A DNA stretch of 6,475 nt from an uncultured Prevotella sp. (GTDB lineage Bacteria > Bacteroidota > Bacteroidia > Bacteroidales > Bacteroidaceae). Made by a program: the position numbers and the translations under genes. The stretch is from contig CALZAP010000083.1 in NCBI GenBank assembly GCA_945614335.1, positions 1-6,475 on the forward strand. Direction: 5' to 3'. The notes below the pieces were generated by a model, which was not told the origin of the DNA, did no database searches, and worked only from the letters and a program-made list of their open reading frames with translations. Each line of letters begins with the position of its first letter. Position 1 is the stretch's first letter. Positions 1-6,375 of the stretch are shown one piece after another.

Positions 1-189
1 CCACGCGACATCCAGCTCTCCCTCTCCTTCCTTCCCGAAGGCTCCTACACTGCCGACATCTTCGCCGACGGAGTTAACGCAGAAAAAGAGGCCACCGACT
101 ACAAGCACAGCAAGCAGTCGGTGACCCCGTCTACAAAACTTAACATTCATCTCGCCTCCGGTGGCGGATGGACGGCGAGGATATATTAA
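1..189 (+). CDS. C-terminal end of a GH97 family glycoside hydrolase (partial)
   Basis: Frame 1 is open from the window edge to a TAA at 187-189, giving 62 residues. The stretch [19 protein letters not shown] followed by DYKHSK, a Ser/Thr-Lys-Leu strand and GGGWTARIY matches, from memory, the C-terminal beta-sandwich of Bacteroidetes GH97 enzymes (SusB-like alpha-glucosidases and related alpha-galactosidases). The catalytic barrel lies upstream of the window, so I cannot tell a retaining galactosidase from an inverting glucosidase. GH97 proteins are normally exported to the periplasm and cut alpha-linked oligosaccharides from starch or galactans. The gene converges on the GH95 gene with a 4-bp overlap of reading frames at the stops. 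The family call is good; substrate is unknown. Confidence 0.85.
   Translation, partial: PRDIQLSLSFLPEGSYTADIFADGVNAEKEATDYKHSKQSVTPSTKLNIHLASGGGWTARIY
151..179. repeat. Inverted repeat at the GH97/GH95 convergent junction
   Basis: CTCGCC at 151-156 is complementary to GGCGAG at 174-179. Inside, TCCG (157-160) pairs with CGGA (165-168) around a GTGG loop, leaving a 5-nt bulge (169-173). That gives ten GC-rich pairs in a 29-nt span, readable on either strand. It lies in the last codons of the GH97 gene and just past the GH95 stop codon. No T-run follows on either strand, so it is not a classical intrinsic terminator. It may protect or end the 3' ends of the convergent transcripts, or may reflect coding sequence only. 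Confidence 0.35.
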
Positions 190-2660
190 CCCCTCTCCAC
201 TTCAACTACATCTCCCGCCTCAGTCTCCACATCATACTCGTATATACGAGGAAGTATTGGCGACTGGGGCGTAATTTCGTTTGATATACGTGGCTTGGCC
301 ACTTCGGCAGGAGCGAGGAGAGCGTTCGGACATGTGCCGGTGGCGGGCTTTAAGGCCTTGCCCTTTAGAGGCACATAGGAGCGCAGACGGAGTGTCCCGC
401 CGCGACGCGACACTATACGGGCCTTTAGCAGCTGACTGCCTTGCCAGTCGATGTCTACTACAAACGCACCACGCGCAACAAGTCCCTTCACACTGCCTTC
501 CTTCCATTCTTCGGGAAGAGCGGGAAGCAGTTGCACGGCACCGTCGTGACTCTGCAGCAACATCTCCGACACGCCTGCGGTGAAACCGAAATTGCCGTCG
601 ATCTGGAATGGCGGATGGGCATCGAACAGATTGCGATAGGTGCGGCCGTTGGGATAGTCCTTGGCCACGGCATCGCTCGGGAGCAAACAGAGCATGTTGC
701 GGATGATACGGAAGGCATGGTCGCCGTCGAGCATTCTCGCCCAGAAGTTTATCTTCCAGCCGATGCTCCATCCCGTAGCCATGTCGCCACGCTGCAAAAG
801 AGTGTTGCGGGCTGCCTGGAAGAGTAGGGGATTGGCAGTTGGGGAAATTTGGTTGCTCGGATAGAGACCATAGAGATGGGAGATATGACGGTGTTCGTCG
901 CGTGGGTTATCGGCATCCACGAGCCATTCCTGTACTTGGTTATGACGGCCTATCTGCATGGGAGGCAGCTGGTTAATGACGCTCTGCAACGAATCTTCAT
1001 ACGCCTTGTTGCCGCCAAGGACACGGGTGGCGAGAAGTGTGGAGTAAAGGGCGTCGAAGGCTATCTGGTTGTCCATTGTACAGCCGGCCACAATGCTTGC
1101 GCCCGACTTGTCGTAACCATGTTCCGGCGACATGGAAGGCACGGTGACGAGCCATCCTGTCTGTGGATGTTTCACCAAATGGCTCATATAGAAGTCGGCT
1201 GTGCCGCGGAGGGCGTTGTAATGACGACGCAGGAAGTCTTTGTCGCCAGTGAAGAGATAGTGCTGCCACAGGTGTTGCGCAAGCCATGCGCCTCCGTTGG
1301 GCCACATGCCGTAATATGCCGCGTCGACGGGTCCGGTGACTCGCCAGATGTCGGTGTTGTGATGGGCTGTCCAGCCGCGCGCTCCATAAAGGGTTGAGGC
1401 TGCATCGCGTCCGGTGACGGCAAGGTCTTCCACCATGGAGAACATCGGCTCGTGACATTCGCTGAGGTTGGTGACCTCGGCAGGCCAGTAGTTCATCTCG
1501 GCATTAATGTTGATGGTGTACTTGCTGTCCCAGGGAGCATGCATCGAACCATTCCACACGCCCTGGAGGTTGGCGGGCTGACCGTCTGGCTGCGACGAGC
1601 TGATGAGCAGGTAGCGCCCGTACTGGTAGAGCAGTGCCACAAGGTTAAGGTCGTCGCTTGTGTTGAAGTTCTTCACGCGCTCGTCGGTCTCAGCCTCAGA
1701 GGCTTTGGTGGCAGGTATGTTGAGGCTTACCCGGTCGTACTGCGACTTGTATTTCCTTATATGGTCGTCGAGCAGCTGGCCGTAGCTCTTCTTCATGGCC
1801 TTCTTCAGCATGGTGTCGCAGCGCTTCGAAGCATTGCCCGACACGTCGTGGTAGTTTACGAAGTTTGTGGCACCTATTATATATAATGTGGCGCTATTGG
1901 CATTTGCCACGGATATGTTGCCGTTAAGGGCTTTCACCCGTCCGTCGGTCTGGACGGCCACGCGACATTCTGCATTAAGTGCCGCCTTTATGCCCTCCTG
2001 GTCCACACCCTGGCAACGCATGGTCAGCATGCTTCCCTTGGCCGTCACCTGCGGGTTAAGCTCTTTCGGACAGTCGTAGGCAAGGGTGAAGGCGAGGGCC
2101 TTGTCGATGTTTGTCTCAAGTCTTACCACAATCACGTCGTCGGTCATGGAGGCAAACACCTTACGGCTGTATGTTGCGGCTCCCACGTTATAGTTCACGT
2201 CGGCGGTGGCAGTGCCGAGATTTAACGAACGTGTGTATGTAGGGCGTTTCATCTCCAATGTTGTCGGAACATTCTCCAGTGAGGAGTAGTCGAACTTCAC
2301 CTTCAGCGAGCCAAGAGGAAGGTATCGCATGCCATGCTGGCCGGTGAAGAAAGCGCCGCCGATACGTTTCTGGGCTTCTCCGAACTTTCCTTCAAACACC
2401 ATCTGGCGTATCTCCCCCAAAGCCTCATGCCCTTTTGTGCTGAGATTGTTGTGAGGGCCTCCCGACCAGAATGTCTCCTCGTTAAGCTGGAGCTCCTCCT
2501 GTTCTATACCTCCAAAAACCATCGCCCCCATACGGGAGTTACCCACTGGCAGGGCATCGGTCCACGCCTCTGCCGGACGGCTATACCATAGCCTCAGGTC
2601 CTGAGCCGTGGCAGTCACTGCCGCCACGACAGACAATAGAAATAAAAAAGTCTTCTTCAT
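186..2660 (-). CDS. Exported GH95 family glycoside hydrolase (alpha-L-fucosidase or alpha-L-galactosidase)
   Basis: This 824-aa protein has the full GH95 layout: N-terminal beta-sandwich (about 22-270), (alpha/alpha)6 catalytic barrel (about 295-690) and C-terminal beta domain. The reading frame opens further upstream (ATG at 2735), but the ATG at 2658-2660 is chosen. It begins a typical signal peptide, [15 protein letters not shown], with likely cleavage near TATA-Q, and it sits 29 nt after a -7 box that the longer form would overlap. There is no lipobox Cys, so the enzyme is probably periplasmic. Family catalytic motifs are visible: N384 and N386 in TININ, E513 in SMSPEHG and D688 in QIDGNFG, corresponding to Asn421, Asn423, Glu566 and Asp766 of Bifidobacterium AfcA as I recall them. 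GH95 enzymes are inverting exo-enzymes that remove terminal alpha-1,2-L-fucose or, in some Bacteroidetes members, alpha-L-galactose. T382 stands where AfcA has His, which favours L-galactose (see findings). The gene is monocistronic here. Confidence 0.93.
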   Translation of the reverse strand: MKKTFLFLLSVVAAVTATAQDLRLWYSRPAEAWTDALPVGNSRMGAMVFGGIEQEELQLNEETFWSGGPHNNLSTKGHEALGEIRQMVFEGKFGEAQKRIGGAFFTGQHGMRYLPLGSLKVKFDYSSLENVPTTLEMKRPTYTRSLNLGTATADVNYNVGAATYSRKVFASMTDDVIVVRLETNIDKALAFTLAYDCPKELNPQVTAKGSMLTMRCQGVDQEGIKAALNAECRVAVQTDGRVKALNGNISVANANSATLYIIGATNFVNYHDVSGNASKRCDTMLKKAMKKSYGQLLDDHIRKYKSQYDRVSLNIPATKASEAETDERVKNFNTSDDLNLVALLYQYGRYLLISSSQPDGQPANLQGVWNGSMHAPWDSKYTININAEMNYWPAEVTNLSECHEPMFSMVEDLAVTGRDAASTLYGARGWTAHHNTDIWRVTGPVDAAYYGMWPNGGAWLAQHLWQHYLFTGDKDFLRRHYNALRGTADFYMSHLVKHPQTGWLVTVPSMSPEHGYDKSGASIVAGCTMDNQIAFDALYSTLLATRVLGGNKAYEDSLQSVINQLPPMQIGRHNQVQEWLVDADNPRDEHRHISHLYGLYPSNQISPTANPLLFQAARNTLLQRGDMATGWSIGWKINFWARMLDGDHAFRIIRNMLCLLPSDAVAKDYPNGRTYRNLFDAHPPFQIDGNFGFTAGVSEMLLQSHDGAVQLLPALPEEWKEGSVKGLVARGAFVVDIDWQGSQLLKARIVSRRGGTLRLRSYVPLKGKALKPATGTCPNALLAPAEVAKPRISNEITPQSPILPRIYEYDVETEAGDVVEVERG

Positions 2661-2689
2661 TATATTATGTTTTATGTTTTTTCTGCTTG

Positions 2690-2697
2690 CAAAGGTA
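2690..2697 (-). promoter_or_regulatory. Putative promoter -7 box of the GH95 gene
   Basis: On the minus strand the sequence reads TACCTTTG followed by CA, a perfect match to the Bacteroidetes -7 consensus TAnnTTTG. It ends 29 nt before the chosen ATG, giving a leader of about 20-26 nt without a Shine-Dalgarno sequence. I see no convincing TTG-type -33 element 19-21 bp upstream (the region reads GGGATAAT), so the promoter may be weak or need an activator, as is common for polysaccharide-use genes. Confidence 0.55.
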
Positions 2698-2790
2698 CAA
2701 AACTTTTTTGGTATATTATCCCATTTTTGTATCATATAGTTGAGATATTGTTTCCCAAAGCGTTAAATTTGGATAAATATTCGCCAATGG

Positions 2791-2822
2791 TTTGGAAGAT
2801 GGGCAAATAATACGTATTTTTG
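2791..2822 (+). promoter_or_regulatory. Promoter of the aminopeptidase P gene
   Basis: A perfect -33 TTTG (2791-2794) is separated by exactly 20 bp from a perfect -7 box TATTTTTG (2815-2822). This is the housekeeping Bacteroidetes promoter pattern. Transcription should begin a few bases after 2822, leaving a leader of about 50 nt. It lies in the 219-bp divergent region shared with the GH95 gene; no other gene is visible in that gap. Confidence 0.8.
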
Positions 2823-2879
2823 CAGTGAGAAGCGAGTGCTCTCTAACTGCGAGATTCATTATTATCAAAACGAAGTTTC

Positions 2880-4682
2880 ATGATTAAGACAACAATCACA
2901 AGTAGGCTCGAATCTCTTCGACAACTGATGAGACAAGAGAAGATCGACGCCTTCATATTTCCCAGCACTGACCCACATAATGGGGAATACGTGCCCGACC
3001 ACTGGAAGGGACGCGAATTTATCAGCGGTTTCAACGGGTCGGCCGGTACTGCCGTGGTGACAATGGACAACGCGGCACTGTGGACCGACTCCCGCTATTT
3101 CCTTGCCGCCGAAGAGCAGCTTGAAGGAACGGGATTCACACTGATGAAACTAAAGATTGAAGGCACACCTACCATACCCGAATGGCTCGGGCAAAAACTG
3201 GCACAAAAGAACGGCGCTGTTGTCGGCATCGACGGCATGGTGAACTCCGTCGACACCGTTGAAAGCCTTGCCGCCGAACTGAGAAGCCAAGGGGGAATAA
3301 CCGTAAGGACCAATTTCGACCCGCTAAACATAATCTGGACCGACAGACCCGCCGTGCCAGAAGACAAGGTGGAGATACACGACCTGAAATATGCGGGGGA
3401 AACGGCCGGAAGCAAGATAAGAAGAATAAGGGAAGAACTGAAAAAACAACATGCCTCGGGCATGCTCGTGTCGGCACTCGACGACATCGCATGGACACTC
3501 AACCTCCGGGGAAGCGATGTTCACTGCAACCCCGTGTCGGTGGCTTACCTGCTTATCGACGAGGACAACGTCACCCTATATATCAATAGCCGAAAACTCA
3601 GTCCGGAAGTGAGCGAATACCTGAAGAAGACAGGCGTAGCCACCGACGAATACACCAACGTGGCCAAAGGCTTGAAAAACTACCGTGGCTACAACATACT
3701 CATGGACCTTCAAGAAACATCCTATACCTTATACAAGGCATACGGCGAGCGTCCAAAGGTTATTGCAGCGTCGCCGATTCCTGCCATGAAGGCAATAAAG
3801 AACGATGTGGAGATAGAAGGCTACCGCAACGCAATGATAAAAGACGGAGTGGCAATGGTAAAGTTCCTTCGTTGGCTGTTGCCGGCAGTGGAAAAGGGCG
3901 GTGTTACCGAAATGTCAGCCGATGAAAAGCTAACAGCCCTAAGGGCGCAGCAACCTCTTTTCCGCGACATCTCCTTCGACACCATAGCAGGCTACGGTGA
4001 GCACGGCGCCATAGTGCATTACGAGGCCACACCGGAAACAGATGTGGAACTGAAACCCGAAGGATTGTTGCTGTTGGACAGCGGAGCTCAATATCTTGAC
4101 GGCACAACCGACATAACACGAACAATAGCATTGGGCCCGCTGACAGAAGAAATGCGACATATCTATACGTTAGTGCTGAAAGGACATATCGACCTGCAGA
4201 TGTGCAAGTTCCCCGCAAACGCCAGCGGTACACAGCTCGACATGCTCGCACGCCAGGCCATGTGGCGCGAGGGACTCAACTATCTTCACGGCACAGGACA
4301 CGGAGTGGGCTCTTACCTCAACGTGCATGAAGGCCCGCATCAGTTCCGCATGGAATGGAAACCGGCACCACTCAAGGCGGGAATGACCGTGACGGTGGAG
4401 CCAGGACTGTATCTTGCGGGAAAATTCGGTGTAAGGACAGAAAATACTACCATCATACGCCACTATATGACCACAGAGTTCGGCGACTTCCTCGAAATAG
4501 AGCCGCTCACACTCTGTCCGATAGACAAAAAGCCCATAGTGGTGGAAATGCTTACGCCGGAAGAGGAACGATGGCTTGACGAATACCACAGGACAGTGTT
4601 CGAAAGACTCTCGCCATACCTCGAAGGCGATGATCTTGCATGGCTTGAAGAAGCATGCAGTGAGCTTCAAAAAGGCCTATAA
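2880..4682 (+). CDS. pepP: Xaa-Pro aminopeptidase (aminopeptidase P, M24B family)
   Basis: This 600-aa cytoplasmic metallopeptidase removes an N-terminal residue that precedes proline, helping to recycle proline-containing peptides. It has the long three-domain form: two creatinase-type N-terminal domains (about 1-155 and 160-310), a pita-bread M24 catalytic domain (about 312-530) and a short M24 C-terminal region (about 535-600). All metal ligands are present: D400 and D411 in LLDSGAQYLDGTTDITRT, H474 in HGTGHGVGS, E507 in TVEPGLY and E521 in GVRTEN. H380, H470 and H483 match the catalytic histidines of human cytosolic APP1 by motif and spacing. There is no signal peptide. The ATG at 2880 gives the usual family N-terminus (RLESLRQLM...DAFIFPSTDPH) and no in-frame upstream alternative looks better. 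A promoter 57 nt upstream and a terminator 14 nt downstream suggest a single-gene transcript. Confidence 0.96.
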   Translation: MIKTTITSRLESLRQLMRQEKIDAFIFPSTDPHNGEYVPDHWKGREFISGFNGSAGTAVVTMDNAALWTDSRYFLAAEEQLEGTGFTLMKLKIEGTPTIPEWLGQKLAQKNGAVVGIDGMVNSVDTVESLAAELRSQGGITVRTNFDPLNIIWTDRPAVPEDKVEIHDLKYAGETAGSKIRRIREELKKQHASGMLVSALDDIAWTLNLRGSDVHCNPVSVAYLLIDEDNVTLYINSRKLSPEVSEYLKKTGVATDEYTNVAKGLKNYRGYNILMDLQETSYTLYKAYGERPKVIAASPIPAMKAIKNDVEIEGYRNAMIKDGVAMVKFLRWLLPAVEKGGVTEMSADEKLTALRAQQPLFRDISFDTIAGYGEHGAIVHYEATPETDVELKPEGLLLLDSGAQYLDGTTDITRTIALGPLTEEMRHIYTLVLKGHIDLQMCKFPANASGTQLDMLARQAMWREGLNYLHGTGHGVGSYLNVHEGPHQFRMEWKPAPLKAGMTVTVEPGLYLAGKFGVRTENTTIIRHYMTTEFGDFLEIEPLTLCPIDKKPIVVEMLTPEEERWLDEYHRTVFERLSPYLEGDDLAWLEEACSELQKGL

Positions 4683-4695
4683 CATAGGGATATAT

Positions 4696-4726
4696 GTCGA
4701 TTTTTCGCCCAAAACGACTTTTTTTT
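4696..4726 (+). terminator. Intrinsic terminator after pepP
   Basis: GTCG (4696-4699) plus TTTT pairs with AAAACGAC (4711-4718), an eight-pair stem with one bulged A and a short loop rich in C. It is followed directly by eight T residues (4719-4726). It starts 14 nt after the pepP stop codon and lies upstream of the rpsU promoter, so it should insulate rpsU from pepP. Confidence 0.8.
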
Positions 4727-4742
4727 CACAATAAACTGAAAA

Positions 4743-4774
4743 TATTTGGTAAAAAAGTTGTCTATTTGGTAAAA
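4743..4774 (+). repeat. Exact 12-bp direct repeat around the rpsU -33 region
   Basis: TATTTGGTAAAA occurs at 4743-4754 and again at 4763-4774, start points exactly 20 bp apart, about two helical turns. The copies bracket the TTG (4758-4760) that fits best as the -33 element of rpsU. Each copy itself contains TTTG. They could be paired operator sites or duplicated -33 elements; the sequence does not decide. Confidence 0.6.
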
Positions 4775-4788
4775 TAGCAGTAATTTTG
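4758..4788 (+). promoter_or_regulatory. Promoter of rpsU
   Basis: TTG at 4758-4760 is followed after 20 bp by TAATTTTG (4781-4788), a perfect -7 box. The leader is then about 60-66 nt, longer than that of the neighbouring xerC gene and comparable to pepP, which leaves room for regulation of the ribosomal protein mRNA. Confidence 0.75.
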
Positions 4789-4799
4789 CACCCACTTTC

Positions 4800-4811
4800 G
4801 GGCAAAAGCCC
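4800..4811 (+). promoter_or_regulatory. Small hairpin in the rpsU 5' leader
   Basis: GGGC-AAAA-GCCC forms a perfect 4-bp GC stem starting about 10 nt into the predicted rpsU transcript and 46 nt before the ATG. An alternative pairing exists: TTTTGC and CC (4784-4792, A4790 bulged) with GGGCAAAA (4800-4807), but it needs bases inside the promoter box. The hairpin could take part in autogenous control of bS21 or only stabilise the 5' end. No T-run follows, so it is not a terminator. Confidence 0.35.
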
Positions 4812-4857
4812 ATAGAGAACATAAGTTTAATTTAAAATTTAAAAACAAAAAAGCAAA

Positions 4858-5049
4858 ATGATTATTGTACCAGTAAAGGAAGGCGAAAACATCGAGAAAG
4901 CCCTCAAGAAGTTCAAGAGAAAGTTTGAAAAGACAGGTGTCGTAAAAGAACTCCGCGCACGTCAGCAGTTCGACAAACCCTCTGTTCTTAAGAGACTTAA
5001 GATGGAGCGCGCCATTTACGTACAGAAGCTGAGAGCTACTGAGGAATAA
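4858..5049 (+). CDS. rpsU: 30S ribosomal protein bS21
   Basis: This 63-aa, very basic protein begins MIIVPVKEGENIEKALKKF and continues with the Lys/Arg-rich helix typical of bS21 (KFKRKFEKTG...ELRARQQFDKPS). Length and sequence fit the Bacteroidetes form of the family. bS21 sits on the 30S platform near the 3' end of 16S rRNA. In Bacteroidetes ribosomes it has been reported to help hide the anti-Shine-Dalgarno tail, which explains the lack of Shine-Dalgarno sequences in the phylum. Upstream of this ATG is an A/T-rich stretch with no GGAGG-like element. The gene has its own promoter and no clear terminator of its own, so read-through into the recombinase gene is possible. Confidence 0.97.
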   Translation: MIIVPVKEGENIEKALKKFKRKFEKTGVVKELRARQQFDKPSVLKRLKMERAIYVQKLRATEE

Positions 5050-5065
5050 AAAAACCTCAAAAAAA

Positions 5066-5097
5066 TTTGGTAGTTTCAAATATTTTCCGTAAATTCG
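5066..5097 (+). promoter_or_regulatory. Promoter of the xerC-like gene (and hpf)
   Basis: TTTG (5066-5069) is followed after 20 bp by TAAATTCG (5090-5097), which differs from the -7 consensus TAnnTTTG at one base. The -33 half reads TTTGGTA and is followed by TTCAAA, closely matching the tRNA-Thr promoter downstream. The imperfect -7 box suggests weaker expression than rpsU. Confidence 0.6.
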
Positions 5098-5126
5098 CTG
5101 CTGAAAACTAAAATGCGGTGGAAAAG

Positions 5127-6008
5127 ATGGTGAAAAGCTTTGTTGAATACATGCGGTATGAGCGAAATATGTCGCCGAAAACAGTGGAAGGCTACGAGGC
5201 TGACCTCAACGACTTCATGGAATTCTTCACCAGTCTCGACAGCCATCTCACGTGGGAAGACATCGACCAGGACATTGTCCGTGGGTGGATGGAAAGCATG
5301 ATGGACAGAGGCAACAGCGCATCTTCCGTATGCCGACGCCTTTCCGCATTAAGAGCTCTATACCGCTTCGGAATGAAAAGGGGGTTGGTGACCAAAAATC
5401 CAGCCCACATGATAAAAGCTCCGAAAAAGGCAAAACCACTGCCTCAGTTCGTCAGGGAGACCGATATGGACCGGCTGATAGACAATGAGGAGATGTGGGA
5501 CACAACCTACAAAAGTACCCTCGCGCGTACCATTATTATAATGATATACGAAACAGGGGTGAGACGGTCGGAACTCATAGGACTCAACGACACCGACATC
5601 GATTTCAACCAGCGCACCATTAAGGTCACCGGAAAGCGAGACAAACAAAGGGTAATACCATTTGGCCAGGAACTGAACGACTCGCTGCTGAGGTATATGC
5701 AGGAGCGCGACGCAACAGCCACAAGGCAGACAAATGCGTTCTTCACCAACGAAAAAGGGCAGAGGATAACCGTAAGCCAGTTGGTCAACCTGGTAAAAGA
5801 CTCACTTGGAAAGGTGACATCGATGAAGAAACGGTCGCCGCATGTGCTTAGGCACTCATATGCGACTGCACTTCTCAACAACGGTGCAGGATTAGAAAGT
5901 GTAAAAAAGCTGCTTGGGCATGAGAGCCTCTCTACAACAGAGATCTACACCCATACCACATTCGAGCAGCTAAAGCGAGTTTATAAACAAGCCCATCCAA
6001 GGGCATAA
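5127..6008 (+). CDS. xerC: Tyrosine recombinase of the XerC/XerD family
   Basis: Xer recombinases resolve chromosome dimers at the dif site near the terminus, usually as a XerC/XerD pair activated by FtsK. From the ATG at 5127 the protein has 293 aa, the normal Xer length. It has an N-terminal SAM-like DNA-binding domain (about 2-85; SFVEYMRYERNMS...TVEGYEADL) and a C-terminal catalytic domain. All catalytic residues are visible: R146 (TGVRRSEL), K170 (GKRDKQRVIP), H239 and R242 (HVLRHSYAT), H265 (LLGHESLSTT) and nucleophile Y274 (IYTH). The tail KRVYKQAHPRA resembles XerC slightly more than XerD, but the split is uncertain. A GTG at 5118 is an alternative start adding three residues; ATG is preferred because it gives the family N-terminus and a more usual leader length. 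There are no mobile-element signs nearby: ends, codon use and neighbours fit a resident chromosomal gene. hpf follows after 19 nt. Confidence 0.92.
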   Translation: MVKSFVEYMRYERNMSPKTVEGYEADLNDFMEFFTSLDSHLTWEDIDQDIVRGWMESMMDRGNSASSVCRRLSALRALYRFGMKRGLVTKNPAHMIKAPKKAKPLPQFVRETDMDRLIDNEEMWDTTYKSTLARTIIIMIYETGVRRSELIGLNDTDIDFNQRTIKVTGKRDKQRVIPFGQELNDSLLRYMQERDATATRQTNAFFTNEKGQRITVSQLVNLVKDSLGKVTSMKKRSPHVLRHSYATALLNNGAGLESVKKLLGHESLSTTEIYTHTTFEQLKRVYKQAHPRA

Positions 6009-6027
6009 CCCTTTAAATTTTGAATTT

Positions 6028-6327
6028 ATGGAGATAAAGATTCAGTCAATTCATTTTGACGCTACCGAGAAGTTACAGGCGTTCATCGAAAAGAAAGTCG
6101 CCAAGTTAGAGAAGTCTTACGAAGATATTCAGAAAGTAGAGGTGCAATTAAAAGTTGTAAAACCTGCAACGGCCCAAAACAAGGAAGCGACCATCTCAGT
6201 CAACGTACCTGGCACGACACTGTTCGTTGAGAAGGTAAGTGACACTTTTGAGGAGTCAATCGACCTTTGTGTGGATTCCATGCGGGTTCAACTGCAGAAA
6301 TTTAAAGAAAAAACGAGAAATTACTAA
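6028..6327 (+). CDS. hpf: Ribosome hibernation promoting factor, short form (HPF/RaiA family)
   Basis: This 99-aa protein starts MEIKIQSIHFDATEKLQAFIEKK and shows the beta-alpha-beta-beta-beta-alpha pattern of the S30AE domain: the first strand, helix LQAFIEKKVAKLEK, strands KVEVQLKVV and EATISVNVPG, and a C-terminal helix ending VQLQKFKEKTRNY. HPF binds in the decoding channel of the small subunit when growth slows and keeps ribosomes inactive but intact. The C-terminal dimerisation domain of long HPF is absent. The start is the ATG 19 nt after the recombinase stop. No separate promoter is evident in the short gap, so it is probably co-transcribed with xerC and perhaps rpsU. There is no clear terminator after it. 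Confidence 0.95.
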   Translation: MEIKIQSIHFDATEKLQAFIEKKVAKLEKSYEDIQKVEVQLKVVKPATAQNKEATISVNVPGTTLFVEKVSDTFEESIDLCVDSMRVQLQKFKEKTRNY

Positions 6328-6344
6328 AAAAAACTGCGAAAAGT

Positions 6345-6375
6345 TTTGGTAATTCAAAAATAATGCGTACCTTTG
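6345..6375 (+). promoter_or_regulatory. Promoter of the tRNA-Thr gene or tRNA cluster
   Basis: TTTG (6345-6348), 19 bp, then TACCTTTG (6368-6375): both elements match the Bacteroidetes consensus perfectly, the strongest promoter in the window by eye, as expected for stable RNA. Transcription should begin a few bases after 6375, leaving about 50 nt of leader before the mature tRNA end at 6430. The -7 box is part of the inverted repeat 6367-6427. Confidence 0.8.

Noticed and set aside
849..1397. 182-codon plus-strand open frame inside the GH95 gene, with other long antisense frames (281-583, 441-827, 1452-1886, 2334-2591)
   Set aside because: All lie opposite a well-supported GH95 gene with complete family motifs; their translations show no recognisable domain and lack promoter signals. 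They are GC-rich coding shadows.
2661..2735. Longer GH95 start at 2735 adding 25 residues
   Set aside because: The extension would precede a textbook signal peptide and run across the -7 promoter box, so the ATG at 2660 is far more likely.
4170..4670. Minus-strand frames opposite pepP (4170-4670, 3904-4251, 3095-3502)
   Set aside because: Antisense shadows of a complete aminopeptidase P gene; no domain resemblance.
5040..5059. TGAGG/CCTCA stem over the rpsU stop codon as a terminator
   Set aside because: Only five pairs, and the following run is A, not T, on the plus strand; the minus strand has no T-run in the right place.
4762..5079. 105-codon minus-strand frame opposite rpsU
   Set aside because: It covers the rpsU promoter, leader and gene; its Phe/Leu-rich product is simply the complement of Lys-rich rpsU codons.
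5507..5881. Minus-strand frame opposite the recombinase
   Set aside because: Shadow frame within a gene whose catalytic residues are all in the plus-strand frame.
5118..6008. Recombinase as integrase of a mobile element
   Set aside because: Length, catalytic tail HPRA, conserved housekeeping neighbours and absence of att-like repeats or phage genes fit a resident Xer protein.
6009..6027. Separate promoter for hpf
   Set aside because: The gap holds TAAATTTTG, one base too long for the -7 pattern, and no -33 element is seen at the right distance.
6330..6347. AAAACT/AGTTTT stem after hpf as a terminator
   Set aside because: The stem is short and A/T-rich, the Ts are the stem arm rather than a tail, and it overlaps the -33 element of the tRNA promoter.
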